NCBI GenBank assembly: GCA_022828595.1
Contig: JAKGHH010000001.1
Coordinates: 210,937,848-211,001,847 of the forward strand
Direction of reading: 5' to 3'
Length of the DNA stretch: 64,000 bases
Source of the DNA: Nelumbo lutea
Lineage: Eukaryota > Streptophyta > Magnoliopsida > Proteales > Nelumbonaceae
Shown here: piece by piece, positions 21,394-33,946 of the stretch
Numbering within the stretch: the stretch's first letter is position 1
Layout: each line of letters opens with the position of its first letter
Notes under the pieces: generated by a model
The model's database searches: none
The model's input: the letters and a program-made list of their open reading frames with translations, nothing else
What the model was told of the DNA's origin: nothing
Made by a program: the position numbers and the translations under genes

Positions 21394-24300
21394 AGTCTCT
21401 TTACTCACATTTTCTTTAAAAATATATATATTAAAGCAATATATAAGTCTCTTTACACACACGCTCAGCCAAATATTGTCATATACAACACATATACACA
21501 TCTACTAGTAAGGAATAACGATAGCTTTCCAATTTATGTTTTGAGTTAAATTTAACCAAATTAATCTTATACCTTAATATAGAACATTGATATAGAGAGC
21601 ATGATTTGCATAATAGTAGAAAAACTTTAGCTGTTAGGGGCCAACAGCCTATGCTATTCGAGAGAATTTTGGGGAATGCCACGTTAGTATGAGAATATGA
21701 GAATGGGTAAGTTAATAATTACGTCTTAATTTATTTTAACTAAAAATAAAAGCATAGGTGTGAATAGGTGAACAGCCCAAAAACGTGCCCAACCCAGAAA
21801 CTATGTCAACAGCGTATGACCCTATGCTGTTGAACTCCAACAGCCAAAATTAATCCCAGAGATCTTTGGCTAATTGTACCGTAGACTTGGAATCCCCGAG
21901 TTACAAAATTTTCAACTACATCGGGTTTGGGCCCATTGAAAATAACAAATTCCCAACCCCATCCGACCCAAATTGCACCAAACACATTCCCACCTTCACC
22001 AGGGTTGGCTCAGTAGATAAGATTACTGGCATTTCTCTAGATGATCACATGATGATAAGGGATGATCACGGTTGCCATGGGTAGAGAGAGAACCAGATTG
22101 CAATTAGCAATATCAATAACCCAACAGTTTATATAGATTAGTCCACTAACAGTTGGTTTGGTTTGGTAATTGATAACAATAAACTTTTGAGGATATTATT
22201 TTAGAACCCAACCAAAAGCTTGAAGCCATGGCTTCCTTCTTGGCTTGAGCCTTAAACAGTGCTTTGAGGTCACTCGAGGATGGAATGGATGTCCCACTTC
22301 CGTCAACGTCAAGTCTTTAGTGGGATTTTGTTAAAAGAAATGTCTCCTTATTTACTTTTTCTTAGCAGCCAATTCTGGTCATGGTCATAGTTAGAATTTA
22401 GAAGAGGAAGAGGCTACCCATTAAAGACGAGGAATTAAATAATGGCATGTAGAAAAATAATACACAATTAGTGTTTGTCTATGGACGTTCTTGGTACTTT
22501 CCTCGTCTTTGTTCCGAACCTTTCAACGTGAAAACTGGTGGTGGGTTTGAAGTCTAAATGTCACTGACCGATCTATTCTCAGTTTAAGTTGCCATATAAT
22601 AACAGTCTAAGTAACTGGATTTAATTTAGGGAATATAAGTTTTTGTTGGCCCTTGGGCCCATCTCAGGGGTAAGCAGGCCTAATTGCCTGAAACTTACCC
22701 CTTAACCCATTTTTGAAAAAGGAAAAAATAATAAGAAAAATAAGACTATAGTTGGGTGCAAAGTATCAATACACCCCTTTCCGATGTATTGGGATGTATC
22801 AATACTTTGAACTTTCTTTGAATTCAATGGCTTTTGCTTTATCACTTGATGAATGAATTAGTTATTAAATTGATTGTGTGCCCCTTAATGGTTTAGTCAT
22901 TTAATTCAGCCATATCACATGACCTCACAAACAAGATCACTGGACCACTTAGAATATCAGCATCAAACAACCCTGATCTGTTTATTTTTTGTTTATGACC
23001 TTAGTCATAATTGGGTGGCCATCCGGCAATAATGGGTTAATGATATTCATTGGATTAGGTGGGTCAATCTCTTTTATTTCACTTTGCAAATGAACAACTT
23101 GTTGGGTGAAGATAAGACAATTTCTTATACAATTACACCACTCCATCTCCTCTCAAGTGGAAAGAAGTTTTGAATAAACCACTCCATCTCCTCTCCAATT
23201 GCACCTTCTGGAATTTGATTGATAAGAGGAAAACACAAAAGTAAGGGAAATTTCTTAACAAAATTTATGAAATTTCTTGCAACTTTTCCTCAGTTTACTG
23301 TTTCTCTTATTCTCTATTAAATTATAACACAGCCTTACAACCTAACCGTCAAAGCAAAGTGGACTTGCATTATTGAAATGAGAGAATATTCGGTCAAGTC
23401 TTTTGTGGACACAAGAGTGAGAAATTGCTTATATAAAGTTGGGGCAATATGTAACAGAGGCACTATTTTTTTTTTATTTATTTATTAAAGAAGGTATCTT
23501 TCATTTACCTGCTTGCACATAAGAATCTATTAATGCATTTTTAAGGGTTGTTCCTATTTTCTGTTGGAAACTTGGAATAATACCAACAACCTCTCATTTT
23601 CTGTTCTTTTATGCCCAAAAGTCTCAAATAAATGGAGCAAAATGGTGCAGCTAGCCCAGTAGCAGAGGCTTCCTTCCAATGTGGGGTGCAACCTTATCCC
23701 TATACCTAGAGAGAGGCTGTTTTCTAGATTTTAACCCGGGTCAACAACCGGGTTGTAATAATGGAGTAATCCAACTGTTCTCCAAGGCCCACTCTCCTAA
23801 AATAAATGGAGCATTTGGTGAAAATTAACATATTAGTTTACAAGAATCCCTGTTGTGGATTACAAGCAAAATTAAATAGAATGAGCTTTTGGATGGTAAT
23901 CCATATTGATAATTACAATAAATTGGTTGTTTTGGTTTGTGTAATATGTCTTTTTGTCCTCTCTGAACTGATGATTCCATTTTTACCAATTATTTCTGGC
24001 TAATATATTTCGAGCAATGGGAATATGGGATGCCTTTGATGAATTGGTGTTAGAGTGCACATTTTTATTGTTTCTCAACTCTAATGTTCTTTTCTTTTCT
24101 TTTTTTTTTTTTCTAAATTTTACTTTCTGTTATGTTCTGCCTTTAGTTGAATATATTCTCTGTGTCCTGTTCTTGAGAAAATATGTCTTGATTCATGAGA
24201 AAATATATGCAATAAATATAGCTGATTGTTTTATTTTCTCAAGTCATAATCAGTAAGGTCGGTCAATCTGATAATTGAGGAGCCAATTAAGAATACGTTT

Positions 24301-26060
24301 GAATGGAATCAGCAACAATTAAGGGCTTTAAAAAAAAATTCGTGCTCATGTCATTGTGCATTTATAGGGGCGTTTTACAACGTGAATTGTTTTTTGTTTT
24401 CGGTTTCAAAATAAATTAAAATCATTTTGCTTGAAAACAGATTATTTCAAAAAATAAAAACACAAGAAACAATTTCTTGGTTGTGTGCATTTTTTGTTTT
24501 CAAAGCTGAAATCAAAAACATGTTTTTATCTGATTATTTAACATCATGTTTCATAAATATAATTTCTATACTAGAAAATTTGTTTTTTTTTTTTGTTTTA
24601 AAAAATAATATTTTGTTAGTTCCCAAAACATATATTAATCGTCTTTTGAAACAAAACCAATTTGTTTTTTCCTTTGGAAACAAAAACAAAGTTCAAGGAC
24701 ATGTTTTGTTTTTTACTAATGTGACGATTTCAAAAACAAATGAAAAAAAAAGCATTCATATTCATATTGTAGAACACCCCCATAGTTATAGATCGTCTTT
24801 GGTACTATTGTTGTTTTTACCTGAAATGTTTTGGATTAATAAATACACATAAGTGAGAATTATGTGTTATAATGTTACATATGAAAATCACTTCAACTAA
24901 AAAATAATTGGTGATCAATGATATTCATAGCTAAAATGCTAAAATTATTGTTTTTACCTGAGATGCATGTATGGGACTGAATAATGTGTATCGATCAACC
25001 CAAATTTAGGACATCTCCTCCATCTATATATAGAGAATCCGAATCTACCACCCAAAAGATGCTTTCGATACTGCTTCATTGATGGATCATAATGTGAATT
25101 TAGCAATGAAATGTGGCTACATACCATGGTGAAAACAATGTTGGTAGTGTTGGGTAGCAGATCTAGACTCTATAATAGAGAGGGGTACTTTCAATGGCCC
25201 AACGTTTATTGAAATGCAATAACCATCTCGAGCATTATAAGCTGAGGTGGAAGAAAGTTTTATGGGGTATTGCTTGAAATGCCCAATAAAATAAAAATAA
25301 TAAATGTTTGAAGTGATGATGTTTATATGAGAAATACTCATCTATAAATGCCCAACCAAAAGGCTCCACGTGGAGAAGATAGATGAATGGATTCCACACT
25401 AGATTTTTTTTTGGGTAGATTATATAGAGTTTTTTTTTTGTTTTGTTTTTTTGGTTCCACACTTGATTTGAAGCCTCTTTTAAGTGGTTAGCCCCAAGGC
25501 TGGAATTCCGACCTAACAAAAAAAAAAAAGAAAAAAAGAAAAGAATGGAGAAATACGGATAGGCCCAATTCTGATTTATAATTTTCACTACAAAATTATA
25601 AACATTTAAAAGGTCAAAAACCCACATTCTACGCATTCATATCACTTCATGAATTGGCATCAATTCGGATTTATCACCTATCCCAAATACAAATTCTAAC
25701 CCTGTGCTGAATCATCATTCTCAAAAAAAAAAAAAAAAATGAATAGACTTCACACTTGATTGATATGACATTTTCTTATCATATCAATCTTTTTTGGAAA
25801 AGGACAATATTTTGTTTTTGAACCATACAATGCAGAAGACATGATTCATTCATTTGACATGTGAACATAGATTGTATGATTCACGCTAACACGTATTTTC
25901 ACGTTCACGTGCTGTATCACCATGTGAGACACGTCATATAAATGTTATGTCATGCTTATCAGCTTATGCCATCAAACCATATAACCTACAAAAATTGTTT
26001 AAATAAATGGCTATTTTGTTAATGGTTTCACACTAGTCGAATTCTTGAATGGTTTACAAC
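21394..26060. other. Long AT-rich intergenic region, no gene supported
   Basis: No frame with a recognisable domain was found. A piece near 21770-21850 shares 'cagcccaaaaacgt' and 'gctgttg' words with 30960-31020. About 21890-21960 is an inverted match to the BAHD flank words near 300-345. 24360-24780 is a T/A-rich stretch with many TTTTGTTTT/AAAACAAAA words on both strands, probably an old MITE; the 141-residue frame at 24427-24852 is low-complexity and not credible as a gene. Confidence 0.55.
22690..22815. repeat. Fragment of the same MITE family as 50411-50664
   Basis: 'gatgtatcaatactttgaac' at the right end, and 'ttaacccatttttgaaaa' in the middle, match the right terminus and interior of the complete MITE at 50411-50664. 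The left end is not preserved. Confidence 0.6.
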
Positions 26061-26084
26061 ACGACTATCAACAACAATAGGGCT

Positions 26085-26540
26085 GTAATTGGATTTGATT
26101 TAGCAAAATTCAATTCTGGTCCAATTATTAAAAAATTGTATCTGAATCCAATTCTAAATCCAATCCAATTTAAAGACATTGGATTTAGATTTAGATTCGG
26201 ATTTGAATCATGGAGTGGATTTAATCCAACTATACTTTAATTTTTTTAACATAAAAATTTGAAAAAAATAATCACTTTTCAATTTTTATATATAACACAT
26301 TCATGTAAATATAACATACCGACTTAATTATATATAAATTCATATATAATATAATATATAAAATTTATATATTAAAATCAATAAATATTATAATATAATT
26401 GAACTTGGATTTTAATCGGATCTAATGGATTCAAATTCAAATCCAATCTGGTTATTTTTCAGATGCAGATTACAAAATCTGAATCCAATCTGATTTCATA
26501 AATACATCATTTGAATCTGAAATAATCAGATTGAATGTTA
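26085..26540. repeat. MITE-like repeat rich in GGATTT/AATCC words
   Basis: Imperfectly self-complementary DNA made of 'aatccaatcc', 'ggatttagattt' and similar words around an AT-rich centre. It resembles the repeat classes at 30527-30840 and 50868-51586. No coding content and no clear target duplication. Confidence 0.45.
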
Positions 26541-26589
26541 AATCAGGCCACAAATTTTCAAGTATCCTTAATATTAGCCTATTCCTAAA

Positions 26590-26800
26590 TCCCTTCCCTG
26601 TTTCGACCAGTGTTTTAAAACCACTGGGCTTGGATGTTTAATTACTTTTCCCCTTTGAATCAACGGGTCAGTGATTTGATCATCTAGGTCAACAGATCAA
26701 TCCACAATATTATCATATGAAAAAATTTCAAGCAAAAAAGTATAAAAATTGGCAACCATTCAAATATTAAAATGGGTCAACAGTTCAAACGTTCTCATTG
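26590..26800. repeat. Degenerate fragment of the hAT-derived MITE family
   Basis: 'gttttaaaaccactggg', 'aacgggtcagtgatttgatc' and 'ctaggtcaacagatcaat' match the interior words of the repeats at 12940-14460. Only a partial, decayed copy is present. Confidence 0.45.
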
Positions 26801-27807
26801 ACTTCTCATTGATATAGGCAAAGCTATTTGGTAAATAATAATAAGAATTTTTAGACTGTAATCCATCTCAGAGTTCTGATTTAAACTGTAGACCTACAAC
26901 TATTTAAAATTATACACCTCCACTTATAACATCCATACTTGCTCGTGAATTGACATTAATCTTGAACTGGCACCTACCCCAATTGTAGGGTGAAACTAGA
27001 ATTTTGGGCTGAATATTAAAAACCCCTTGATAATATAGCAGGTTAGAAGTTGACCCAAATCAGGATTGTGACCGAATCACCGGTCCGACCAGAAGAGTAA
27101 ACAACGGGTACAGTAATTGTTAAACCGCAAGGGCTATGTTGCTATGGTCAATGATAGCACAATTGTTTTAAATTTTTGTATTTGATGTGGTAACCAAAGT
27201 GAAACGTGAGGAATATAATTTTGGACGAATTTATTTCGAGTTTGTTTTTGGAAAAATGAATTCTATTTCGAGTTGAGATATCATAACTTTTTTATGAAAT
27301 TTCAGGATTCCATCACTTCTTCTGTCCAAAATTTTAGTTTTGACATTGTATGATAGAATGGCTGAGATCAATTTGTATAATACAGAATCAGAGAACTTCA
27401 TAGAAAAGTATTTTCCCAAACATTTCGAAATCTTTAAAAATTTCATTTCGAATCAGATCATGGGTTTAGAAAATGCTCAAATTCTTAAATTTAAAAACCT
27501 AGCGAATAGCATCATGGATCATTGGAGCATGTGCTGGGTTGTCAGTGCAGAGGCCTTATCCAATTGGATAGAATAATGGTCGATGGGGCCTATCTTCTAA
27601 AGGGGCATTTGTCAAGTGTAAGATGCTAACTTGGACGATAAGTGTTTTTTCTTTTTTTTTTTTCGAACAAGTGCTTATTCAGATGTAGAGAGAACTAACT
27701 CCTTGGCACCCTCCCCACACCTCCAGTCCGGTGCTCTCTATCACAGTGGCCCAGATCGCTGGCTCCCACCCGACCACGGTACCACCCACATCTATCTTAC
27801 GTGTATG
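26801..27807. other. Intergenic, no gene seen
   Basis: AT-rich DNA. The oppositely oriented frames at 27231-27446 and 27340-27576 overlap around a self-complementary 'tttcgag'-rich segment, probably a MITE relic. Nothing else is supported. Confidence 0.45.
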
Positions 27808-27812
27808 TTTTC

Positions 27813-28684
27813 TGATGTAACTGTTTCTGGTCACGTATCACTTTCATTTGGTTAAATTCTTCGTCATTTGGTTTGTTTCCAAGTGGCTGATGATTCAGGT
27901 CGAAGTAAACTTTGGCTGCTGAGCTGAGTCGAGCTGGACAGGCTAGGTGGCAAGCTGCCTATAAGGTTCCGAGCTGACCAGGTCGCAAGCTGCCTGTGAG
28001 GTGCCGGGCTAACCAGATGCAGAGCTGCCTGGGAGGTGTTGGGCTGCCTATAAGGTGCTGAGATGTCAGAGAGGTGTCGGGCTGCCTATGAGGTGCCAAA
28101 CTGAATTGATGAGCTTTGTTGCTCTTTAGCGACCTGCATGGAGTCAAATGTCAGGGGACCTGGGGTGGCTAACCCGGCAAGGTCGCTCCGATGCTTAAGT
28201 CAGTACTCTCATAGTAGACTGTGAGCTAAAAATCACACTGTATGAGAGCTAGAATTTTCTTACTTGCTTGCTTGATCACTTGCCCCTTGTCATTGGGGTT
28301 GGTGCCTTTATATAGGCCTTGCTCATGTACTGTCCCCGAGATCTCCAGGAGGTCATGTCTAACTGGTCCGAGATTCCTGGAGGTAACTGCCATGCACGTT
28401 GACCACCCTCTAGATCGTTCGGCACGTGGGCCAATTTTCAAGGATCGAGGGAGTGTTTGGATATGCATGCTGAATTCATCGGCGAGCACGTCTTGCAAGT
28501 CACCAGGTCAGCGCATGTGCCAAACTACCAGGTCGCGCCTGTGCCAGACTACCAGGTCACGCCTGTGCCAGGCTAGACACCATTAACTTGGTAAGTTGTT
28601 GCTTGAGTGGTTCCGGGTGTCACCTAGTTGTTCTGACGTGCCATGTGTCACAATGTCATTGGAAGGCAAAATCCACCCTCATCA
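27813..28684 (-). repeat. 3' LTR (sense minus) of the non-coding element
   Basis: 872 bp. It contains a tract of 'gaggtgccgggctgaccagg'-like tandem words (27950-28110) and a second variable tract near 28500-28580 of 'ccaggtcgcgcctgtgcc' repeats. Confidence 0.88.
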
Positions 28685-29489
28685 TTCCCCCCCCCCATTC
28701 CCGAGCTGAAAGTAACTTCGGTGAAGGGAGTAGATTTCTCCTTGTGGCCTGGAAAGAATAATTCGATGAGCTCGTAAGTGTCGATTCAATTCCTTAGGCT
28801 CTGAGAGCGACTTGCAGTCCGCTCCTTGATTTTGCCCATGCCAAAAGAGGCGATTGGGTCTTATGTGGTGAGGAGGTCTTCGATAGTTCGGTATTTTGGC
28901 CCTTAGGCACTAGGAGCGACTCGTAGTCTACTCTCCTTGATCTTGCCCATGCCGAAGAGGCAACTGGGTCTTATGTGGTACCGAGGTTTTCGCCAGTTCG
29001 ATACTTTAGTACTATGACTGCACTGCATTAGCCTCGTGACGCCAATCACCCACTCCAGAAGAAGCTATTAGGAGCTCGACCTATGGGGGCAGCACTACTG
29101 ACTTTAGGTCGCCAGCTCACACGGGAGCCTTGGAAGGCTTGACCAGCAAGGGCGTCCATGCAGTCTGTTGGCTGCCATCTCCCACGGAAGCCACGAAGAG
29201 CCCATCTTTGTAGAGGGGACCTCGCGAGGAGGACTGATGAGGCTTTATCCGAGTTGACATAAAGTTGGTAGAGTTGCTTAATCTGTTAGCTATAAACTTC
29301 CTACATAGTCTTTGAGTTCATAAAAAAAAATGGAAACTATAAAGCGAGAGCTTTAGTTTCTAAAAAGTGAAGACTTAGCTTTCTGTAAGAAGAGGATTTA
29401 GCCTTTTAGAGGATGAGAAGTTAGCTTTTTGTAGTGTTTCCCATAGACAGCGCTAATTGATGTAACCATTTCCCACAGATGGTGCCAAT
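28685..29489 (-). other. Interior of the non-coding LTR element
   Basis: 805 bp with no open frame of note. A unit of roughly 110-120 bp is tandemly repeated: 'cttgattttgcccatgcc' near 28830 and 'cttgatcttgcccatgcc' near 28938, each followed by 'gggtcttatgtgg'. The primer-site end is also partly duplicated (29459-29476 and 29473-29490). Confidence 0.7.
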
Positions 29490-30354
29490 TGATGTAACCG
29501 TTTTTTGTCACATATCATTTTCATTTGGCTAAGTTCATCGTCATTTGGTCTACTTCCAAGCGGCCGATGACTCAGGTCGAAGTGAACTTTGGCTGTTGAG
29601 CTTAGTCGAGCTGGGCAGGCTAGGTGGCAAGCTGACTATAGTGCCGAGTTGACCAGGTGGCAAGCTACCTGTGAGGTGTCGAGCTGCCTATGAGGTGTCT
29701 GGCTAATCAGGTGTCGGGCTGCCTGTGAGGTGCCAGGCTGACCAAGTGTCGGGTTGCTTGTGAGGTGTCGGGCTGACCAGGTGCTGAGCTGCCTGTGAGG
29801 TGCCGGGTTGATCAGGTGTCGAGCTGCCTATGAGGTGCCGAATTAAATTGATGAGCTTCGTTGCTCTTTAGCGACCTGCATGGAGCCAAATGTCAAAGAA
29901 CCCAGGGTGGCTAACCCGACGAGGTCGCTCCGATGCTTAAGTCAGTACTCTCATAGTAGACTACGAGCTAAAAGTCACACAGTATGAGAGCTAGAATTTT
30001 CTTACTTGCTTGCTAGCTCACCTGTCCCTTGCTCATGTACCGCCCCCAAGATCTCCGGGAGGTCATGTCTAACTGGTCCGAGATTCCTAGAAGTAACTGC
30101 CATGCATGTTGGCCACCCTCCAGATTGTTCGGCACGTGGGCCAACTTCCAAGGATCGTGGGAGTATTTGGATATGCATGCCGAATTCGTTGACGAGCACG
30201 TTTTGCAAGTCACCAGGTCGGCACATGTGCCACACCGCCAAGCTGGACACCATTAACTTGACAAGTTGTTGCTTAAGTGATTCCAGGTGTCACCTAATTG
30301 TTTTGACGTGCCATGTGTCACAATATCATTGGAGGGCAAAATCCGCCCTCATCA
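29490..30354 (-). repeat. 5' LTR (sense minus) of the non-coding element
   Basis: 865 bp, clearly homologous to 27813-28684 but with many substitutions. Its 'aggtgtcgggctgacc' tract is longer, while the tract near 30240 is shorter. The divergence indicates that the insertion is not recent. Confidence 0.88.
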
Positions 30355-30526
30355 TTTTCATTCATGGACGATATTCCCAATGCAGTACCGTGAGGTGGTT
30401 GTTAGGCATAAATCCAGATTCATCTACAATGGGTTATGGGTAGTGTCTTAAAACCCAAGTTATGTACTCAAGTCAACTAGTGTCTATGTGGCTCCAACTG
30501 AAATCAGAAAAATTTTATCCGTTGAT

Positions 30527-30840
30527 TAGGGGTGTCAATTGGGCTCGATATGATCCAATCCAATCCGATCTAATATGAATGCATTATAGATGGATCAGGT
30601 TGAATCCAATTTGATGAATATTTTGGATCGTTTTGAATGAATCCAATTAAATGTCTGGACCGTTCAACCCGTTTAACTCAAACTTAGTTCATTGTCACCT
30701 GTATTCTTATCTTCTATTGATGGACGAGATACTGGTTTAATCTGACCCAATCCACTATAAATCTATTATGGATGAATTGAATCCAATTCAATCCAAAAAA
30801 TTTTTTGGACCAACCCAAAATCGGTCTATAGACACCCTTA
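30527..30840. mobile_element. hAT-type MITE (TAGGGGTGTC ends)
   Basis: The left end TAGGGGTGTCAATTGG and the right end CTATAGACACCCTTA are inverted repeats. The interior is made of 'aatccaatcc'-type words. Flanking octamers CCGTTGAT and CTGCTGAC agree at 5 of 8 positions, with transition differences only, which may be an old target duplication. Confidence 0.6.
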
Positions 30841-31423
30841 CTGCTGACGCTGGCCTATTGGGAATATTTTTGGGCATGGCATGTTATCATAGATGTGGGG
30901 TAAAAGAGTAACTGCCCTCAATGTTTTCTGACCAAAACGACGAACAGGGGATTGAATTGGTTGACGTGTCAGCCCAAAAACGTTTCCATGAGCCCATGCT
31001 GTTGGCTCTCAGCAGCCAAAGTTTTCTCTTTCAAGTCAAGCTCAAGAGCTTCTCAATCTCAATTCTCAAATAGAACGAGCCTATCGATATCTTTAACAAC
31101 TTTTAATGCTCTGTTTGTTTGCACTGTAATTTTATATGTATAGTACAAATTCACACAAGTGTAAATGAGAAGAATGCAAGTTTTGGTTCAATTTTAATTT
31201 TTGCATTTTGCCTCAGATTGCGTTCTACTTTGTATGCACTGCAATCAAACAAATTAAAATAAGATAAAAGACGAAATACAAATAAATCAGAATTTTGTAC
31301 TCATATATCATTTGCATTCCAAACTGTTAGACCAATGCAGACAAAATTGCATTACAAAAAATGCAATTTAGATCCACTGATTCCACGATGGTCTCATGCT
31401 ACATCATGATCCACCGGATCAAT
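30841..31423. other. Intergenic 3' of BAHD3
   Basis: No gene. About 31105-31255 has 'ctgtttgtttgcactgtaat' near one end and 'cactgcaatcaaacaaatta' near the other, inverted, suggesting a small MITE. 30950-31030 shares words with 21770-21850. Confidence 0.45.
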
Positions 31424-32801
31424 TTAGATTCTTGAATTAATGAAATTTGGGTGGTTCTTGGTATCGGGAGCCTCAGCCTCTACTGGTTCCTTAATCAATC
31501 TGTCAAGCTCCCTCACAAATATTTCCATAGCGGGCCTGGGTAAGCCCAGCGGCACCACAATCCCTTCCTCTCCTTTGCTGTTGCTGCACCGTATGTAGAA
31601 GCTTCCGGGCCCAACAGCGCTTGGCCCACCATATACGGCCTTTCCCCACCCGAAATCCACATCTTTGAGCCCGGAACGTGTTACATTTGATACGACGTAT
31701 GTACACCCCCCACAAGTGTAAATTTTGGTCGTCCCCTGATCACTATCAGATCGGCCAACGATCTCATGTATTCATCTGTGACGACAGTCTTCGTCTTCTT
31801 TATCAATCCCAATGCATACTTTACAGGACTCTCACACAGCTTCCTAGCCGTTGAAAGCACCGTAGGTGCGGCACATGCATTCCAGTAGAATCCTACCGGC
31901 AAGGGTGGCCGCAACCTGCTACGCGCATTCACAATTACCGTTAAACGGACAATCTCATTCGGATCCGGGTTGAGTGCGATGGTGCGGCATCGCCATAGGC
32001 ACGAAGTTAACACCTCAAATGTGGTGGAGCTCATGCGGAGGTGCGGAGGCAAGTGCTCGCGTAGAGCTGATACTTCTTTTGGGCCAAAGAAGAAGGATCG
32101 TTCGACTAGGTCCGGCAAGGGGGTGAGTGCTGTTTGGTTTGCATCTTTGACCTCATCGAACTCGTGATGCACGCACGACACATGGGGCGGGTCACGGGCA
32201 TTTAGCTGCTCTCTCTGCCACACGGGTAGCAATTGCACTGATGGGGCATGTGCACCCCTTGCCATCTCGCCAAGAGCCATAATAAATTGGACCAGACCGA
32301 ATGCATCACTCAAGATGTGGTTCAACCGGATGGCAAAGATGAACCCACCACACATCAAACGGGTCACCTGTATACATTGGTCAAATTAAAACATGAAGCA
32401 TTATTAGATATTGATCTAAGGGTAAGGGGACAATGAGCACAGAGCTGCTACTTAACCAATCACAAGTGATGCAAACCTATGTTAATTTGCTCATTTCTGA
32501 TTGGTTATATAGCAAGTGATATAAATTAACACTAGCAGCAGATCTTGAGGGAAGGGTAATTGTCCATCCACTGTCGATCAATCAATCAGAAATTCATTAA
32601 CTCATATACATACATACACACACCTGAATTAGAAGTAATGGACACTTAATGATCCCTCCAGAATCACGGACGTCAAAAAGGAGGTCATCCAGATAAGGAA
32701 ATGGTGGTTGAAGAGAATCACCAAAGTGTTGAAGTGGAACATCAGCATTAGAACAAGACACCCTCACCCGTGCATTCCACTAGGAGTTTCCCATTAGGGC
32801 C

Positions 32802-33250
32802 TGTTGGATTTTAATCTCATAAGAGATTAAATCCAATGAGTTTGATTGGTCAATTACATGAGAAATTGAATCTATACATTTGATTGAAAAATTAATTTTT
32901 CTCTTACGAAATCCAGTTTTGAACTTATCCCAAATTGAAAAATTATAAGCTTTGTTTTTAGAATTTTAATAGGAACTGATTTACACTCTTTAGAGGTGCG
33001 TTTTGCTCGCGCCTTTGGTTTTTGTGCGATGCTAATCGTTGATCAACGGTCACGATTCGATCGGATGTGATCAAGAGACACTATTCAAAGTTAACAGTCA
33101 TTAACTGTTAACTACTTTTTAAACAGTCACAATGTTTGAATTTGTGACTATTCAGGGTGCCTTCTCTGAACTACCATCTATTTTTCTTCATACCTCTTCA
33201 TAAACTATTTAAGGAGCATGAATCAGACTTCAAAAACACACATTTTCGAA

Positions 33251-33290
<40 letters not shown>

Positions 33291-33510
33291 GTCTACTACA
33301 ATCTCACAGAAGGTTTATTCGGAGATTCTTCAACTTTGTCGGCTGCAAGTTCTTGCCAAAGGCTCTGTTGTATCATGGGAATAGATTTGCCTGTAATTCA
33401 ATAGCAAACTCAATGAAACTGAGTGAAGACAAATAACGTTCTAAAGATAATGTCTTCAAACTCTCCTCAGAGCTTCTCCTCCAAAATTACAGTGACCCCA
33501 TTTTCCAACA
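32802..33510 (+). mobile_element. Solo LTR inserted in BAHD3 exon 1
   Basis: 709 bp starting TGTTGG and ending CCAACA, flanked by 5-bp direct repeats GGGCC (32797-32801 and 33511-33515). A TATA-like 'ctatttaagg' near 33205 and a CT microsatellite (about 33250-33284) suggest plus-strand transcription. There is no internal region, so unequal recombination probably removed the rest. Its first bases also occur at 41462-41495. Confidence 0.88.
33250..33284. repeat. (CT)n microsatellite inside the solo LTR
   Basis: About 16 CT dinucleotides downstream of the LTR TATA-like box. Confidence 0.9.
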
Positions 33511-33946
33511 GGGCCTTCCGTAAGTCTACCTGCAAATGGGTAGTAAAATACTAGCACTTCTACAAGGGCCTTTCAGATCAGCTTCACAAGGTCCTTCCTT
33601 TCCATTGAAGGATCACTCCGATAGAAGTATATTAGTGGAATCTGAAACCGAAGACCTTGTTGGTTATCAATGTCTGAGAGCTGCTTGAATTCATGGGGCG
33701 TTGGCTTGGCTGGTGCAACCAATTCAGTTTTGCACCTTCTAACCGTGAGCACCAAGGAAGAGGAAGAAGACTCCATGGCAATAAGCAGTGAATGATGTAA
33801 AAGAGGTGAGATGTTTCTAATCAGTTTGTTCTTGCATGTTGGATGATTTGATGGTTGAAGTATTAAATTGTTGATGATCAGATGGTTGGAGTATTAAATT
33901 GTTTACGATTTTTGTTCTCTCATTGACTTTTTGGGTACAAAGTTTA

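Larger units (their letters stand above)
27813..30354 (-). mobile_element. Non-coding LTR retrotransposon (gypsy-type PBS), complete with TSD
   Basis: LTRs at 27813-28684 and 29490-30354 begin TGATGTAAC and end CCCTCATCA. Flanking 5-bp direct repeats TTTTC lie at 27808-27812 and 30355-30359. On the minus strand the first LTR is followed by TTGGCACCATCTGTGGG, a primer-site type seen in plant gypsy (Tat/Ogre-like) elements. A G-rich purine tract with ten Gs directly precedes the second LTR (28685-28702). The 805-bp interior has no gag or pol, so the element is non-autonomous (LARD/TRIM-like). Confidence 0.9.
31424..33776 (-). pseudogene. BAHD acyltransferase pseudogene, copy 3, split by a solo LTR
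   Basis: Start codon at 33776. The N-terminus ([20 protein letters not shown]) runs to a nonsense codon near 33570, followed in the same frame by [18 protein letters not shown] 709-bp LTR (32802-33510) then interrupts exon 1, which resumes at 32801 and ends at an intact donor (32624). A 256-bp intron follows. Exon 2 starts at 32367 and contains HILSD near 32300 and DFGWG near 31640. A one-base gain in a run of six Cs (31706-31711) shifts the frame just before the conserved VVSN segment; the true C-terminus is in another frame and ends at 31424. Exon 1 also has small deletions around 32730-32770. It is closer to BAHD4 than to BAHD2 (both have GKA.YGGP..VG.GSF). Non-functional. Confidence 0.92.

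Noticed and set aside
24427..24852. 141-codon plus-strand frame
   Set aside because: Low-complexity T/A-rich DNA with no domain; probably a MITE relic.
27950..28110. Repeated 'aggtgccgggctgaccagg' words as a CRISPR-like or minisatellite locus of its own
   Set aside because: They occur at matching places in both LTRs of one retrotransposon, so they are LTR-internal tandem repeats.
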